A stretch of DNA of 64,000 nucleotides from positions 607,583 through 671,582 of the forward strand of contig DFQH01000001.1 in the NCBI GenBank assembly GCA_002377695.1, in the 5' to 3' direction. The notes below the pieces were generated by a model. That model worked only from the letters and a program-made list of their open reading frames with translations. It did not search any database and was not told where the DNA came from. The translations under genes were made by a program, and so were the position numbers. The number at the start of each line of letters is the position of its first letter. Within the stretch, counting starts at the first letter, position 1. This stretch comes from Citromicrobium sp. UBA3494. GTDB taxonomy: Bacteria; Pseudomonadota; Alphaproteobacteria; Sphingomonadales; Sphingomonadaceae. Below are positions 1 to 7,375 of this stretch, piece by piece.

Positions 1-167
1 TCCTGCTCCATCCAGTCCATCGTCGCGGCACCATCGTGCACTTCGCCGATCTTGTAGGACTTGCCGGTGTAATACAGAATACGCTCGGTCGTGGTGGTCT
101 TGCCGGCATCGATGTGCGCCATGATGCCGATATTGCGATAGCGCTCCAGCGGATAGTCGCGGGCCAT
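1..167 (-). CDS. fusA: Elongation factor G, N-terminal part (cut by window edge)
   Basis: Translation GTPase that drives ribosome translocation. Read on the minus strand from the ATG at 167, the product starts [20 protein letters not shown] and continues through the P-loop [17 protein letters not shown], followed by [22 protein letters not shown], which is characteristic of EF-G. Only about 55 codons are visible; the rest lies beyond position 1. It is downstream of rpsL and rpsG in the classical str operon order. Identity is secure from the P-loop and flanking residues. Confidence 0.96.
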   Translation of the reverse strand, partial: MARDYPLERYRNIGIMAHIDAGKTTTTERILYYTGKSYKIGEVHDGAATMDWMEQ

Positions 168-287
168 TGTCAATTCCTCGGAAAGGTCAGAGTGAGGGGG
201 AGCCGGGTAAGCTGCACCCCATATGGGTCTTTATGTGACCGGATAAAGACGCGCCCGCCGCATGGCACGCGCGCCCTGACCCGATAA

Positions 288-758
288 TTACCAGCGGTAG
301 TGGCTGAACGCGCGGTTCGCATCCGCCATGCGGTGCGTGTCTTCGCGCTTCTTGACCGCGTTGCCGCGATTGTTCGCCGCATCCATCAGCTCGCCCGAGA
401 GGCGCGCGCTCATGGTGGTTTCGGGGCGACCGCGCGAGGCGGTGATCAGCCAGCGGATCGCCAGCGCCTGCGCACGCTCGGGGCGCACTTCCACGGGCAC
501 CTGGTAGGTCGCACCACCGACACGGCGGCTGCGCACTTCGACCTGCGGCTTGATGTTGTCCAGCGCGGCGTGGAACAGCTCCACCGGGTTCGCCTTGGCC
601 TTCGCTTCGACGGTGTCGAGCGCGGTGTAGACGATCTTTTCGGCAACCGCCTTCTTACCGTCATACATCAGGTTGTTCATGAACTTCGAGAGCACCAGAT
701 CCTTGAACTTGGGATCGGGCAGGATTTCCCGCTTCTCCGGGCGACGACGACGACTCAT
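288..758 (-). CDS. rpsG: 30S ribosomal protein S7
   Basis: Primary 16S rRNA-binding protein that nucleates assembly of the 30S head. The product is 156 aa, the usual bacterial length. It begins [18 protein letters not shown] and carries the S7 signature [16 protein letters not shown] and the conserved [12 protein letters not shown] loop, ending AFSHYRW. It lies between rpsL (upstream) and fusA (120 nt downstream). The rpsL-rpsG spacer is unusually occupied by an inverted repeat pair at 786-868. Confidence 0.98.
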   Translation of the reverse strand: MSRRRRPEKREILPDPKFKDLVLSKFMNNLMYDGKKAVAEKIVYTALDTVEAKAKANPVELFHAALDNIKPQVEVRSRRVGGATYQVPVEVRPERAQALAIRWLITASRGRPETTMSARLSGELMDAANNRGNAVKKREDTHRMADANRAFSHYRW

Positions 759-785
759 TTCAGTGTCTCCAAAATTCTCAAATTC

Positions 786-868
786 GTCACCCCGGACCTG
801 ATCCGGGGTCCCGCTTCGATTGCCCCACGCGGAGGAAGAAGCGGGACCCCCGCATGCGCGGGGATGAC
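786..868. repeat. REPIN-like inverted pair of palindromic repeats
   Basis: An 83-nt element. The left arm GTCACCCCGGACCTGATCCGGGG is itself a hairpin, followed by TCCCGCTT; after a short spacer the right arm AAGCGGGACCCCCGC...GGGGATGAC is the inverse with a second hairpin. The same architecture recurs at 30270-30354. Two REP units in head-to-head orientation is the REPIN arrangement known from other proteobacteria; mobility by a RAYT transposase is inference. Confidence 0.8.
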
Positions 869-878
869 GGGAAAAGGC

Positions 879-1250
879 TTACTTCGGCCGCTTGGCACCA
901 TACTTGGAGCGCGACTGCTTGCGGTCCTTGACGCCCTGCGTGTCGAGCACGCCGCGCAGCACGTGGTAGCGCACACCGGGAAGGTCGCGCACACGGCCGC
1001 CGCGGATCAGCACGACCGAGTGCTCCTGCAGGTTGTGGCCTTCACCCGGAATGTAGCTGATGACTTCGCGCTGGTTGGTCAGGCGAACCTTGGCCACCTT
1101 GCGCAGAGCCGAGTTCGGCTTCTTCGGGGTCGTCGTGTAGACGCGCGTGCAGACGCCGCGCTTCTGCGGGTTCTGCTCCATCGCAGGGACCTTCGACTTG
1201 GCCTTCTGCGGCGTGCGGCCCTTGCGGACCAGCTGGTTGATCGTCGGCAT
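879..1250 (-). CDS. rpsL: 30S ribosomal protein S12
   Basis: Decoding-centre protein of the small subunit and the classical site of streptomycin resistance mutations. The start at 1250 gives [20 protein letters not shown] and a 123-aa product, the family length; a longer reading from 1406 adds 52 residues of non-homologous sequence and is rejected. The loop [17 protein letters not shown] carries the wild-type lysine after the TTTP motif, and the [19 protein letters not shown] segment is intact, so no streptomycin-resistance substitution is obvious. First visible gene of the str operon. Confidence 0.98.
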   Translation of the reverse strand: MPTINQLVRKGRTPQKAKSKVPAMEQNPQKRGVCTRVYTTTPKKPNSALRKVAKVRLTNQREVISYIPGEGHNLQEHSVVLIRGGRVRDLPGVRYHVLRGVLDTQGVKDRKQSRSKYGAKRPK

Positions 1251-1698
1251 TAAATTCTCTCTTCTGCCTGTTGGTTTCGTGCGAGGCCTCGCCAACCCCG
1301 CCCATCCTGAGCTTGCCTGCCCCCGCCAAGGCGGGGGTCGAAGCAAGCTTAGGGCAAGCGGAACGAGAGCGAGCCCCCATTTCCATGGGTGGCTTCGCGC
1401 TTGCATTCGAATGGAGTGTGTCGGGGTCGTGCAGGCAAGCGGGGCGAAGCGCGCATAAGGGCACCGCCTGGCGAGACTGTCGCACGAGCCTGAAACGCTC
1501 CACCCGAATGCGCCCGCAAGGGACCACCCGGATTACTTTGACGGCTGCCCAGCCCTGGTGGGGCTCCGAAAAACGAAAAGGCCATCGCGAGTCGCGACAG
1601 CCCCGGGACATAACCGGCAATGTTCAGCTCTATAAGCCTTGGCGGGAGCTAGCCCTCGCCTCGGTTGGTGGTGCGCTTAGTTGGATTTGGGGGTGGGG
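1251..1698. other. Intergenic region upstream of rpsL
   Basis: No convincing gene on either strand. It should hold the str operon promoter reading leftwards. A perfect 8-bp inverted repeat CCCCCGCC-AA-GGCGGGGG sits at 1320-1337 and resembles other short palindromic repeats in this genome. No reliable -35/-10 pair could be chosen by eye. Reading frames across this stretch have no recognisable protein character. Confidence 0.6.
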
Positions 1699-2208
1699 TC
1701 AAGGGATCTGCTCGTCGGCTGAACCGTATGACCAGAGCGATATTTCACGGTCGCCTTCCTTCCGAACTATCGACCAGCGCGAGAATCCGGACTTCTCGTA
1801 CTTATCAACATCAGAGTTTACCTCAAGGTCGGTAGCGATCTGGAGAAAAATCGGCCTAGGAACGGACGAAAAGCTGTTCTTCGCCTGAATCCCCAGTATG
1901 CCACCTGAAGTATAAAGGAGGCCCACACTTTCGCTAGAAAAAGATAGATCAACGACACTCTGAGGGTCTACCCGAAATGCGATTTCTGGCACCACAAACC
2001 CCGATATTTGCTCGGCCGAATCACGAGCTAGAATCTCAAAATTATACCGCTCCCCAAGATGCACCCCTATAAAGTCGCGAAAGCTAGGGACACCGTTCGG
2101 CAGAAGTAGGAGTGGCGATCCATAGGAAGCATCACAGAACATTATAGAGTTCTGCTTAACCTCAGAGGCACGCGCGGAAAAACCCCATTCTACTGGTATT
2201 TTCATCAT
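1699..2208 (-). CDS. Hypothetical protein, third gene of the DUF4062 operon
   Basis: A 169-aa protein that I do not recognise. The start is ATG 2208 or the adjacent ATG 2205 (MM). Neither a signal peptide nor a membrane segment is evident; the sequence is mixed alpha/beta in character, with hydrophobic strand-like stretches (SPLLLLPNG, SVGLLYTSGG, IFLQIATDL). It begins 1 nt after the stop of the DUF4062 gene, so co-expression is near certain. Base composition is visibly more AT-rich than neighbouring housekeeping genes, and codon use is less GC3-biased, consistent with horizontal acquisition together with the next two genes. Confidence 0.7.
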   Translation of the reverse strand: MMKIPVEWGFSARASEVKQNSIMFCDASYGSPLLLLPNGVPSFRDFIGVHLGERYNFEILARDSAEQISGFVVPEIAFRVDPQSVVDLSFSSESVGLLYTSGGILGIQAKNSFSSVPRPIFLQIATDLEVNSDVDKYEKSGFSRWSIVRKEGDREISLWSYGSADEQIP

Positions 2209-2209
2209 C

Positions 2210-3328
2210 TCACCTGCCCGCCTGCCGACGTCGCATCACCGTCGTAAGATCATCCGCCATCTTCTTCGCCTCATGTCGCAACGCAGCTCGTGGAAAATCA
2301 GGAGGACTTAAATGAACTTCCCCGGGCTTCTCCCCGAAATATGAACTTCCTAACGTAACCGAGCCAGACTTTTCGTCGAACTCGTCTCTTTTCTTCCAAG
2401 AAACGTAGTCCGCCCCTTCGATCTTTGTTGACAGAACCAGCCGGCTAAGTCTGTTAGAGGAGTCGATATGATCTAGAACAGATGATACTACTCCGAAGAT
2501 GGATCGAAATTTGTCTTGAACATATTCTTCGATAATTACTGGTAAGCCGTGTCCAGCAGTCTGCAAGTTTGTAGACACCGCGATATGACCAGACTCATTT
2601 AAACGGAAGAGACTCCCGTTTTCCTGACGCAAAATCAGCGAGTCGTCAGAATTGGTGATCTGCGTCCCAGAACTCATATCGAGAATCGCCCCCGGTCCGA
2701 ATAGGCATAATTTCGAAACCTCATCGCGCAGCGCCTCTGCCTCAATTTCCGAAGGACGCAGAATTTGACGAATGGGGCCTCCGACCAAGGCAAGCCTGAG
2801 CTGAGGCCCTCTGGAAGAATGGTATCCCGCATCCGGCATTTCTAGCATTTGATCAGCGATCGAAATAAGCTCGGACGTATTGACCGGAGTACTCGCAACG
2901 CTCAATTCATGTTCGTGTATTGCCCTTGTGACTTTCGCTTGCAAATCAGTTGCTGACGAGAATTGCACACGAAACCTCCCCTGATCCCAAGTCTGCACCT
3001 CGTCGACGAAGTTCATCTGCGACTCGTCAAACTCAGCACCTGCCTCCACGAATACAAGTATAGGCTTCTCGCTCCTTGCCTCGAGGTACTCCTCGTGAGT
3101 GGGGGCAAGGCTGTGCGGCGGAAGCCGCTCCCCGTACCTTGCGCCCAACAGGAGCACCACCAAGTCCGACCTACGGACACCTTCCAGACAAGCAACCCGT
3201 GGAGCAGCGTCTGTAGACGCGAACTCTTCGGCCCGAATAACCTCATGCCCTAGCGCAGCTATTCCCACCGCAGCCGCGTCTCGAAATTCTTCGAAGCCGC
3301 TAATTACAGAACTAATGAACACTTTCAT
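2210..3328 (-). CDS. DUF4062 domain protein (TIR-like N-terminal fold)
   Basis: 372 aa. Residues 1-140 match the DUF4062 pattern: it opens MKVFISSVISGFEEFRDAAA, then SDLVVLLLGARYGERLP, then THEEYLEARSEKPILVFVE. DUF4062 is related in fold to TIR/nucleoside 2-deoxyribosyltransferase-like domains and is often fused to NTPase or sensor modules. Here the C-terminal ~230 residues are not recognised and show no Walker motif. The gene starts 2 nt after the zinc-ribbon gene and ends 1 nt before the hypothetical gene, forming a tight operon in AT-richer DNA. A role in defence or stress signalling is inference only; the domain call is solid. Confidence 0.85.
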   Translation of the reverse strand: MKVFISSVISGFEEFRDAAAVGIAALGHEVIRAEEFASTDAAPRVACLEGVRRSDLVVLLLGARYGERLPPHSLAPTHEEYLEARSEKPILVFVEAGAEFDESQMNFVDEVQTWDQGRFRVQFSSATDLQAKVTRAIHEHELSVASTPVNTSELISIADQMLEMPDAGYHSSRGPQLRLALVGGPIRQILRPSEIEAEALRDEVSKLCLFGPGAILDMSSGTQITNSDDSLILRQENGSLFRLNESGHIAVSTNLQTAGHGLPVIIEEYVQDKFRSIFGVVSSVLDHIDSSNRLSRLVLSTKIEGADYVSWKKRDEFDEKSGSVTLGSSYFGEKPGEVHLSPPDFPRAALRHEAKKMADDLTTVMRRRQAGR

Positions 3329-3330
3329 TT

Positions 3331-3495
3331 TCAGTCCCAGCCTTCCAGCTTATCGACACTGCCGCACTCAGGGCAGGAGATTGCATACGTCGGACGATGC
3401 TTCGCTCTCATATCACCCACCTCTTCTGGTGTAAGAACTTCTACCATGTAATTGTGGGCGCACCGCAAGCAGCGATATCTCTTTGGTATGGGCAT
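3331..3495 (-). CDS. Small zinc-ribbon protein
   Basis: 54 aa from ATG 3495 (MPIPKRYRCLRCAHNYMVEV...). Two CxxC knuckles, CLRC and CPEC, about 30 residues apart predict a zinc ribbon or rubredoxin-like fold. The start at 3495 is preferred over an upstream one at 3534 because GGAG lies 6 nt before it. It is first in a three-gene operon with the DUF4062 protein. The small size suggests an adaptor or nucleic-acid-binding accessory protein, but no function can be assigned from sequence. Confidence 0.75.
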   Translation of the reverse strand: MPIPKRYRCLRCAHNYMVEVLTPEEVGDMRAKHRPTYAISCPECGSVDKLEGWD

Positions 3496-3817
3496 TATCG
3501 CTCCATAGCAGAGTGTCGCCGCAGGTGCGATCACCCTTCGTACCTACTTTGTGCATAATCTGTTCAAACTTGTCGCAGGCTGTCCTACTCCCCCAGATTC
3601 TGCAATCTACCTGCGGCCATGCCCTCAGATGAGTCTTTCCATGGGTCCGCCGAGGGCCGTCGCCCGAACACGCCCGTTTATTTGTTTGGCCTCAAGCGCC
3701 GGCGCTCGCATCCGCTCGCTTGGCCATCCTCGCATAAGCTCGGGCGGGCGGTCGCCCTTGCCTCGCCTGCGGCTCGGAGGTCTGCGCCAACTCTGATCAG
3801 ATAATTCCCTGTCCTAC
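3496..3817. other. Intergenic region upstream of the zinc-ribbon operon
   Basis: No supported gene. Short open frames here lack ribosome-binding sites and protein-like composition. It must contain the leftward promoter of the 3495-1699 operon; a TTGAAC around 3570 on the minus strand is a possible -35, but no good -10 partner was found. Confidence 0.5.
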
Positions 3818-3907
3818 TCGTCATTGCGAGCGTAGCGAAGCAATCCAGAGCGTCACCGAGCCCCTGCTCTGGATTGCCGCGTCGCCTGCGGCTCCTCGCA
3901 ATGACGA
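3818..3907. repeat. 90-bp inverted-repeat element (CGTCATTGCGAG family)
   Basis: The termini TCGTCATTGCGAG (3818-3830) and CTCGCAATGACGA (3895-3907) are perfect inverted repeats, with internal complementary blocks CAATCCAGAG and CTCTGGATTG. The whole can fold into one long hairpin. It resembles dispersed intergenic palindromes common in alphaproteobacteria. It sits directly between the AT-rich operon and the next gene, so it also marks the island boundary. Confidence 0.8.
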
Positions 3908-3916
3908 GAGACGAAA

Positions 3917-4546
3917 ATGCCCGAGAACAAGCGTAGAATTGCTCGCCAGGCGACCTCCGCCGTGGCCTATACCGGCGATCTGCCCGAGGACGACGATCCG
4001 CTGCTCTCCTTCGCGCCCTACCTGCACAAGCATCCGCGCTCCAACTCGATCACGCCCGAGCGGCAGCGGCGGTTTATTGCGACGCTCGCCGCGACGGGGA
4101 TCGTGACGCAGGCGGCGCGCTCTATCGGGAAGAGCATGGAGGCGCTCTACAAGCTGCGGGCCAAGCCGGGGGCGGAGGGGTTTGCCGCCGCGTGGGATGC
4201 GGCGCTGGATCGGGGGATGCAGCGGCTGGAGGATTGTGCGCTCGAACGCGCAATACAGGGCACGCCCACGCCGATCGTCTCGGGTGGCAAGCTGCTCGGC
4301 ACGTGGGACAAGCCGGACAACACCCTGCTGCGCTTCCTCCTCCAGCAGCGCCTGCCGCAGCGCTATGCCGCGCAGATCGCGCCCGGGCATCCGGTGTACG
4401 AGGCGATCCGGCGCGAGGTGCTGGAGGCGCAGCGGGCCGAGGGGGTGGCGGGGGAAGCGGCGGTGTTCGCCTCGCTCGAAGCGAAGCTGGAGAAAATCCG
4501 CGCGCGGCACGCGGCGGCGCGGGACGGCGGGCCCGAGCCCGACTAG
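3917..4546 (+). CDS. Helix-turn-helix protein of unknown role
   Basis: 209 aa. Residues ~45-85 read ITPERQRRFIATLAATGIVT followed by QAARSIGKSMEALYKLRAK, which looks like a helix-turn-helix similar to that at the N-terminus of phage terminase small subunits; the rest is helical and charged with an Arg/Ala-rich tail. No other phage genes are nearby, so a domesticated DNA-binding protein is more likely than a prophage remnant. It ends tail-to-tail with the PilZ gene, and a single CTAG (4543-4546) supplies TAG stops on both strands. Confidence 0.6.
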   Translation: MPENKRRIARQATSAVAYTGDLPEDDDPLLSFAPYLHKHPRSNSITPERQRRFIATLAATGIVTQAARSIGKSMEALYKLRAKPGAEGFAAAWDAALDRGMQRLEDCALERAIQGTPTPIVSGGKLLGTWDKPDNTLLRFLLQQRLPQRYAAQIAPGHPVYEAIRREVLEAQRAEGVAGEAAVFASLEAKLEKIRARHAAARDGGPEPD

Positions 4547-5295
4547 AGGAAGCGGCGCAGCGGGATCGGCGCGGGCGGATCGGGGCGATCGGGCGGCGTG
4601 TGCTCGCCCTCGGGCGCGCCGTGCTGCGGCGCGGGGGCGCTGTCGCACTCGGTCGCCGGATGGGTCGCGACCCTTGCGCCCGGCCCCTCCCCGTCGAGCA
4701 GCTGCATCAGCCGTGCGGGCGGCAGCGGGCGTTCGAAGCGGATGCCGGTGATCCCGTCGTCCGTGCGGACCACGCTGGCATTGTGCAGCGTCTGCCCGCC
4801 GATCTCTATCGTGCACAGCGTGCCCGGCCCGATCCCGTCGAGCCCGTGGACCGCCAGGCCGGAGAGCGAGATGTTCTCCAGCTCCGCCCGGTGGCCCTTG
4901 CAGCCCGACCAGACGCGCACGGGCAGGTGCGCGGGCACGCGGGTGGCGCGCGGGCGCGGGACATCCACGGCTTCCGCGGGGCCGGAAATATTGGCGACGC
5001 CGATGCGCGTCCCGTCGACCCAGGCGACGCGCGCGGCCACCGGCTCGATACCGTCCCAGTAATAGGACAGCAGCGTGCCCGGTGCGGTCTCGATCAGGGC
5101 TTCGAACATCGCGCCGCCATCGCTGACATTGCGCAGGATCGCGGGGTGCGCCTCGCCGTCGACCATCACGCAGCAGGTGCGGAAGGTGGCGATCTGGCGT
5201 TCGTTCTTGCGCCGGTCGTTCGCGGGGGCGGGGGGAAGCGGCCGCCGGTTTGCGCCGGCGGGAGGAAACTTTGCGATGTTGCTTTCGTCCGACAT
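4543..5295 (-). CDS. Tandem PilZ-domain protein
   Basis: Probable cyclic-di-GMP receptor. From ATG 5295 (MSDESNIAKF) it is 250 aa; a TTG at 5316 adds seven residues and cannot be excluded. The first PilZ module has RKNER followed by NVSDGG (the N/DxSxxG motif); the second has an Arg-rich RATRV segment followed by NISLSG. Both c-di-GMP-contacting motifs are therefore visible in module one and mostly in module two. The C-terminal ~45 residues are Pro-rich and probably disordered. Two GGDEF cyclases are encoded at 21426-24037, but no direct link is shown. Confidence 0.85.
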   Translation of the reverse strand: MSDESNIAKFPPAGANRRPLPPAPANDRRKNERQIATFRTCCVMVDGEAHPAILRNVSDGGAMFEALIETAPGTLLSYYWDGIEPVAARVAWVDGTRIGVANISGPAEAVDVPRPRATRVPAHLPVRVWSGCKGHRAELENISLSGLAVHGLDGIGPGTLCTIEIGGQTLHNASVVRTDDGITGIRFERPLPPARLMQLLDGEGPGARVATHPATECDSAPAPQHGAPEGEHTPPDRPDPPAPIPLRRFL

Positions 5296-5418
5296 GGGCG
5301 AATCATATCTCCGCAAGGTCGATGCACGCAGATGCGGGCACTTGCCTGTGCGATGTATGACCGAAGGTGGTTAGGATTGGGTAACCATGCGCCGCGGAAA
5401 AGTCGCCCGGTCGCGGGC

Positions 5419-6234
5419 CTAGAGCGTTCCGGTAAGGTACTGCACCAGCGCGCGGACCTTCTTCTGCCGCCACTGCGGCGGCGGGGCGACCAGCCAGTAC
5501 GACCGGCGGCCTTCGCTCGGCCCCTCCTCCACCGTGACGGTGCCCGCCGCGATCGCCTCTGCCGCCAGCGCGTAGGGCACCCGCGCCGTGCCCAGCCCCG
5601 CTATCACGCTGGCGAGCGCCTGGCCCGCGCTGCCCACCGCGATGCAGGCCTCCGGCGCGCTGTCGCGGCTCTCGCTGCCGCCATCCCCGGGCCACCCGAT
5701 GGTGCGGCCCTTCGCATCCGGCGCATCGACCGGCGCCACGCTGACCCACTGGGGCTGGGAAATCTGCTCGCCCGGGAAATCCTCCGGCCCCTCGGTCAGC
5801 CAGATCGCCAGGTCCAGATTGGCTTCGGAGAAATCCGCCCGCTCGCGCTCGCGCAGCTGGAAGCGCACGCCGGGATGCTGCGCCTGGAACGCGGCGAGAC
5901 GCGGGGCGAGCCAGTTCTCCAGCATGCCGCGCGGCGCGGCGATGGCATAGCGGTCGACCGCCTGCCCCGCCTGCATCGCGGCCACGCTTTCCTCGAACCG
6001 CAGGAACCCGTCGCGCAAGGCATCGAGCCCGGCGCTGCCTTCCTCGGTCAGTTCCAGCCCCTTGCTCGTGCGGCGGAACAGGACCGTGCCGAGATGATCC
6101 TCCAGCGCGCGGATCTGCTGGCCGACGGCGGCGGGCGTCACCGCCAGCTCGTCCGCCGCCTTGGTGAACGAGAGGTGCCGCGCGGCGGCATCGTAAACGC
6201 GCAGGGCGTTGAGGGGCAGGAGCGTGCGCTTCAT
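5419..6234 (-). CDS. LysR-family transcriptional regulator (GcvA-like)
   Basis: 271 aa from ATG 6234. The N-terminal winged HTH is typical of the GcvA/AmpR branch: LPLNALRVYDAAARHLSFTK, then AADELAVTPAAVGQQIRALE. A substrate-binding domain of ~190 residues follows. No divergent partner gene is adjacent: the upstream 6235-6500 stretch is empty, so its target cannot be inferred from context. Confidence 0.9.
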   Translation of the reverse strand: MKRTLLPLNALRVYDAAARHLSFTKAADELAVTPAAVGQQIRALEDHLGTVLFRRTSKGLELTEEGSAGLDALRDGFLRFEESVAAMQAGQAVDRYAIAAPRGMLENWLAPRLAAFQAQHPGVRFQLRERERADFSEANLDLAIWLTEGPEDFPGEQISQPQWVSVAPVDAPDAKGRTIGWPGDGGSESRDSAPEACIAVGSAGQALASVIAGLGTARVPYALAAEAIAAGTVTVEEGPSEGRRSYWLVAPPPQWRQKKVRALVQYLTGTL

Positions 6235-6514
6235 GATCCGCCGAGCGCTAGCCAGCGAGCGGGCGCGGGGCAAGCGGGGTTACGCTGGAGCCGTATGCGT
6301 CAGAGCGAAGGCGCGGACCCGGAGCTCCCCCGGAGGCCTCGAGTGAGCGCGCACTATTGCTAGATTTGGGGTGCGAAGCAGCCTTTCGATATCCGCGATC
6401 CACTCGGCAACTTCTGGGCCGATTGCGGACGGTCCGCTTGTAGCACCTAATCGGGTGCAACCGGACTTTCGCACTAGCGACTTACTTGAAGACCCGGTTC
6501 AAGCCAACAGCCAT
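6235..6514. other. Intergenic region between lysR and ars operon
   Basis: No gene is supported. The section 6370-6450 (around TTCTGGGCCGATTGCGGAC) resembles degenerate intergenic sequence and carries no coding signal. Confidence 0.5.
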
Positions 6515-6571
6515 CCATCGATAATTTCCGATAGAATTTGACGTCGCCTTATCCCATCGATAAATACCGAT
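6515..6571 (+). promoter_or_regulatory. ars promoter with two ArsR-type operator repeats
   Basis: Two 18-bp direct copies, CCATCGATAATTTCCGAT (6515-6532) and CCATCGATAAATACCGAT (6554-6571), match at 16 of 18 positions, and each has the ATCG-N8-CGAT dyad. A strong sigma-70-like promoter is interleaved: TTGACG at 6538-6543, a 17-nt spacer and TAAATA at 6561-6566. The second repeat covers the -10, so a bound ArsR would block polymerase. The predicted start of transcription falls at about 6574, the arsR ATG itself. Confidence 0.8.
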
Positions 6572-6573
6572 GG

Positions 6574-6906
6574 ATGCGAACAACCATCGCCCTTGAGTCC
6601 CTTGCTGCCCTCTCTCATCCGACCCGCCTGGATGCCTTCCGGCGTCTGGTGCGTTACGAGCCGGAGGGCCTTTCCACCGGGCAACTTGTAGAGGCATCGG
6701 GCCTTAGCCAGAGCACGTTTTCCAGCCACCTCGCCATTCTCGTCGCCGCCGACCTTGTCGTTCCGGAAAAGCGGGGGCGGCAGATGATCCAGCGCGCGAA
6801 CATCAAGGCCCTGCGCGAGCTGATGCTGTTCCTTGCGAAGGACTGCTGCGGCGGACGCGCGGACCTGTGCGAACCGCTCGCCGCAGAGCTTGCCGAATGC
6901 TGCTGA
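6574..6906 (+). CDS. arsR: ArsR-family arsenic-responsive repressor
   Basis: 110 aa. Winged HTH protein (ALSHPTRLDAFRRLV; LSQSTFSSHLAIL recognition helix) that represses the ars operon until As(III) or Sb(III) binds. Metal-binding cysteines are C-terminal: C91, C92 and C99, plus C109-C110. This CC...C layout is like the Acidithiobacillus ArsR and unlike the CVC pair in the recognition helix of E. coli ArsR. The ATG at 6574 is chosen because the promoter -10 ends 7 nt upstream and the longer TTG start at 6538 would lie inside the -35; the mRNA would then be leaderless. Confidence 0.92.
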   Translation: MRTTIALESLAALSHPTRLDAFRRLVRYEPEGLSTGQLVEASGLSQSTFSSHLAILVAADLVVPEKRGRQMIQRANIKALRELMLFLAKDCCGGRADLCEPLAAELAECC

Positions 6907-6946
6907 GCGTCACGCGCCCGGCAAGCCTCTTGTGAAGGAATTATCC

Positions 6947-7375
6947 GTGCCCACCGACATCGTCATCTACCACAATCCCGAATGCGGCACCTCGCGCAAC
7001 ACACTGGCGATGATCCGCAATGCCGGGATTGAGCCGCACGTCGTGGAATACCTCAAGACGCCGCCATCACGCGCTATGCTCGAAAGCCTGATTGAGCGCG
7101 CAGGGCTCAGCCCCCGCGAGTTGCTCCGTGAAAAGGGCACACCTTATGTCGAACTGGGGCTTAGCGATGAGAGCCTGAGCGATACAGCGCTGATCGATGC
7201 AATGATGGAGCACCCGATCCTCATCAATCGTCCCATCGTCGTCTCGCCGCTCGGTGTTCGCCTGTGCCGCCCGTCCGAGGCGGTGCTCGACATATTGCCA
7301 AGTTCCCAGCAGGGCGCATTCACCAAAGAGGACGGCGAGCAGGTCGTGGACGCGGCGGGCGCACGTATCGCCTGA
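6947..7375 (+). CDS. arsC: Arsenate reductase, glutaredoxin-dependent type
   Basis: Reduces As(V) to As(III) for export. From GTG 6947, with AAGGA 8 nt upstream, the product is 142 aa, the size of plasmid R773 ArsC. The catalytic motif [13 protein letters not shown] places the nucleophilic Cys at residue 13, and the conserved arginine region NRPIVV is present. The stop overlaps the ATG of the arsB-like gene by 1 nt (TGATG), indicating translational coupling. Confidence 0.96.
   Translation: MPTDIVIYHNPECGTSRNTLAMIRNAGIEPHVVEYLKTPPSRAMLESLIERAGLSPRELLREKGTPYVELGLSDESLSDTALIDAMMEHPILINRPIVVSPLGVRLCRPSEAVLDILPSSQQGAFTKEDGEQVVDAAGARIA

Noticed and set aside
1251..1406. N-terminal extension of S12 to 1406
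   Set aside because: The 52 extra residues do not match S12 and the canonical start MPTINQLV at 1250 gives the family length.
1699..3495. Restriction-modification or toxin-antitoxin reading of the AT-rich operon
   Set aside because: No methyltransferase, nuclease, or toxin motifs are visible and gene sizes do not fit; only DUF4062 and a zinc ribbon are supported.
3551..3804. Two short plus-strand ORFs before the palindromic element
   Set aside because: No ribosome-binding site, Arg/Pro/Ser-rich low-complexity translation and overlap with intergenic repeat-like DNA.
3917..4546. Prophage remnant based on terminase-like HTH
   Set aside because: No integrase, large terminase, capsid or lysis gene nearby; only a generic HTH is visible.
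4192..6363. 723-codon plus-strand open frame
   Set aside because: Long open frame through high-GC DNA antisense to the PilZ and LysR genes; translation is Arg/Gly/Ala-rich with no domain.
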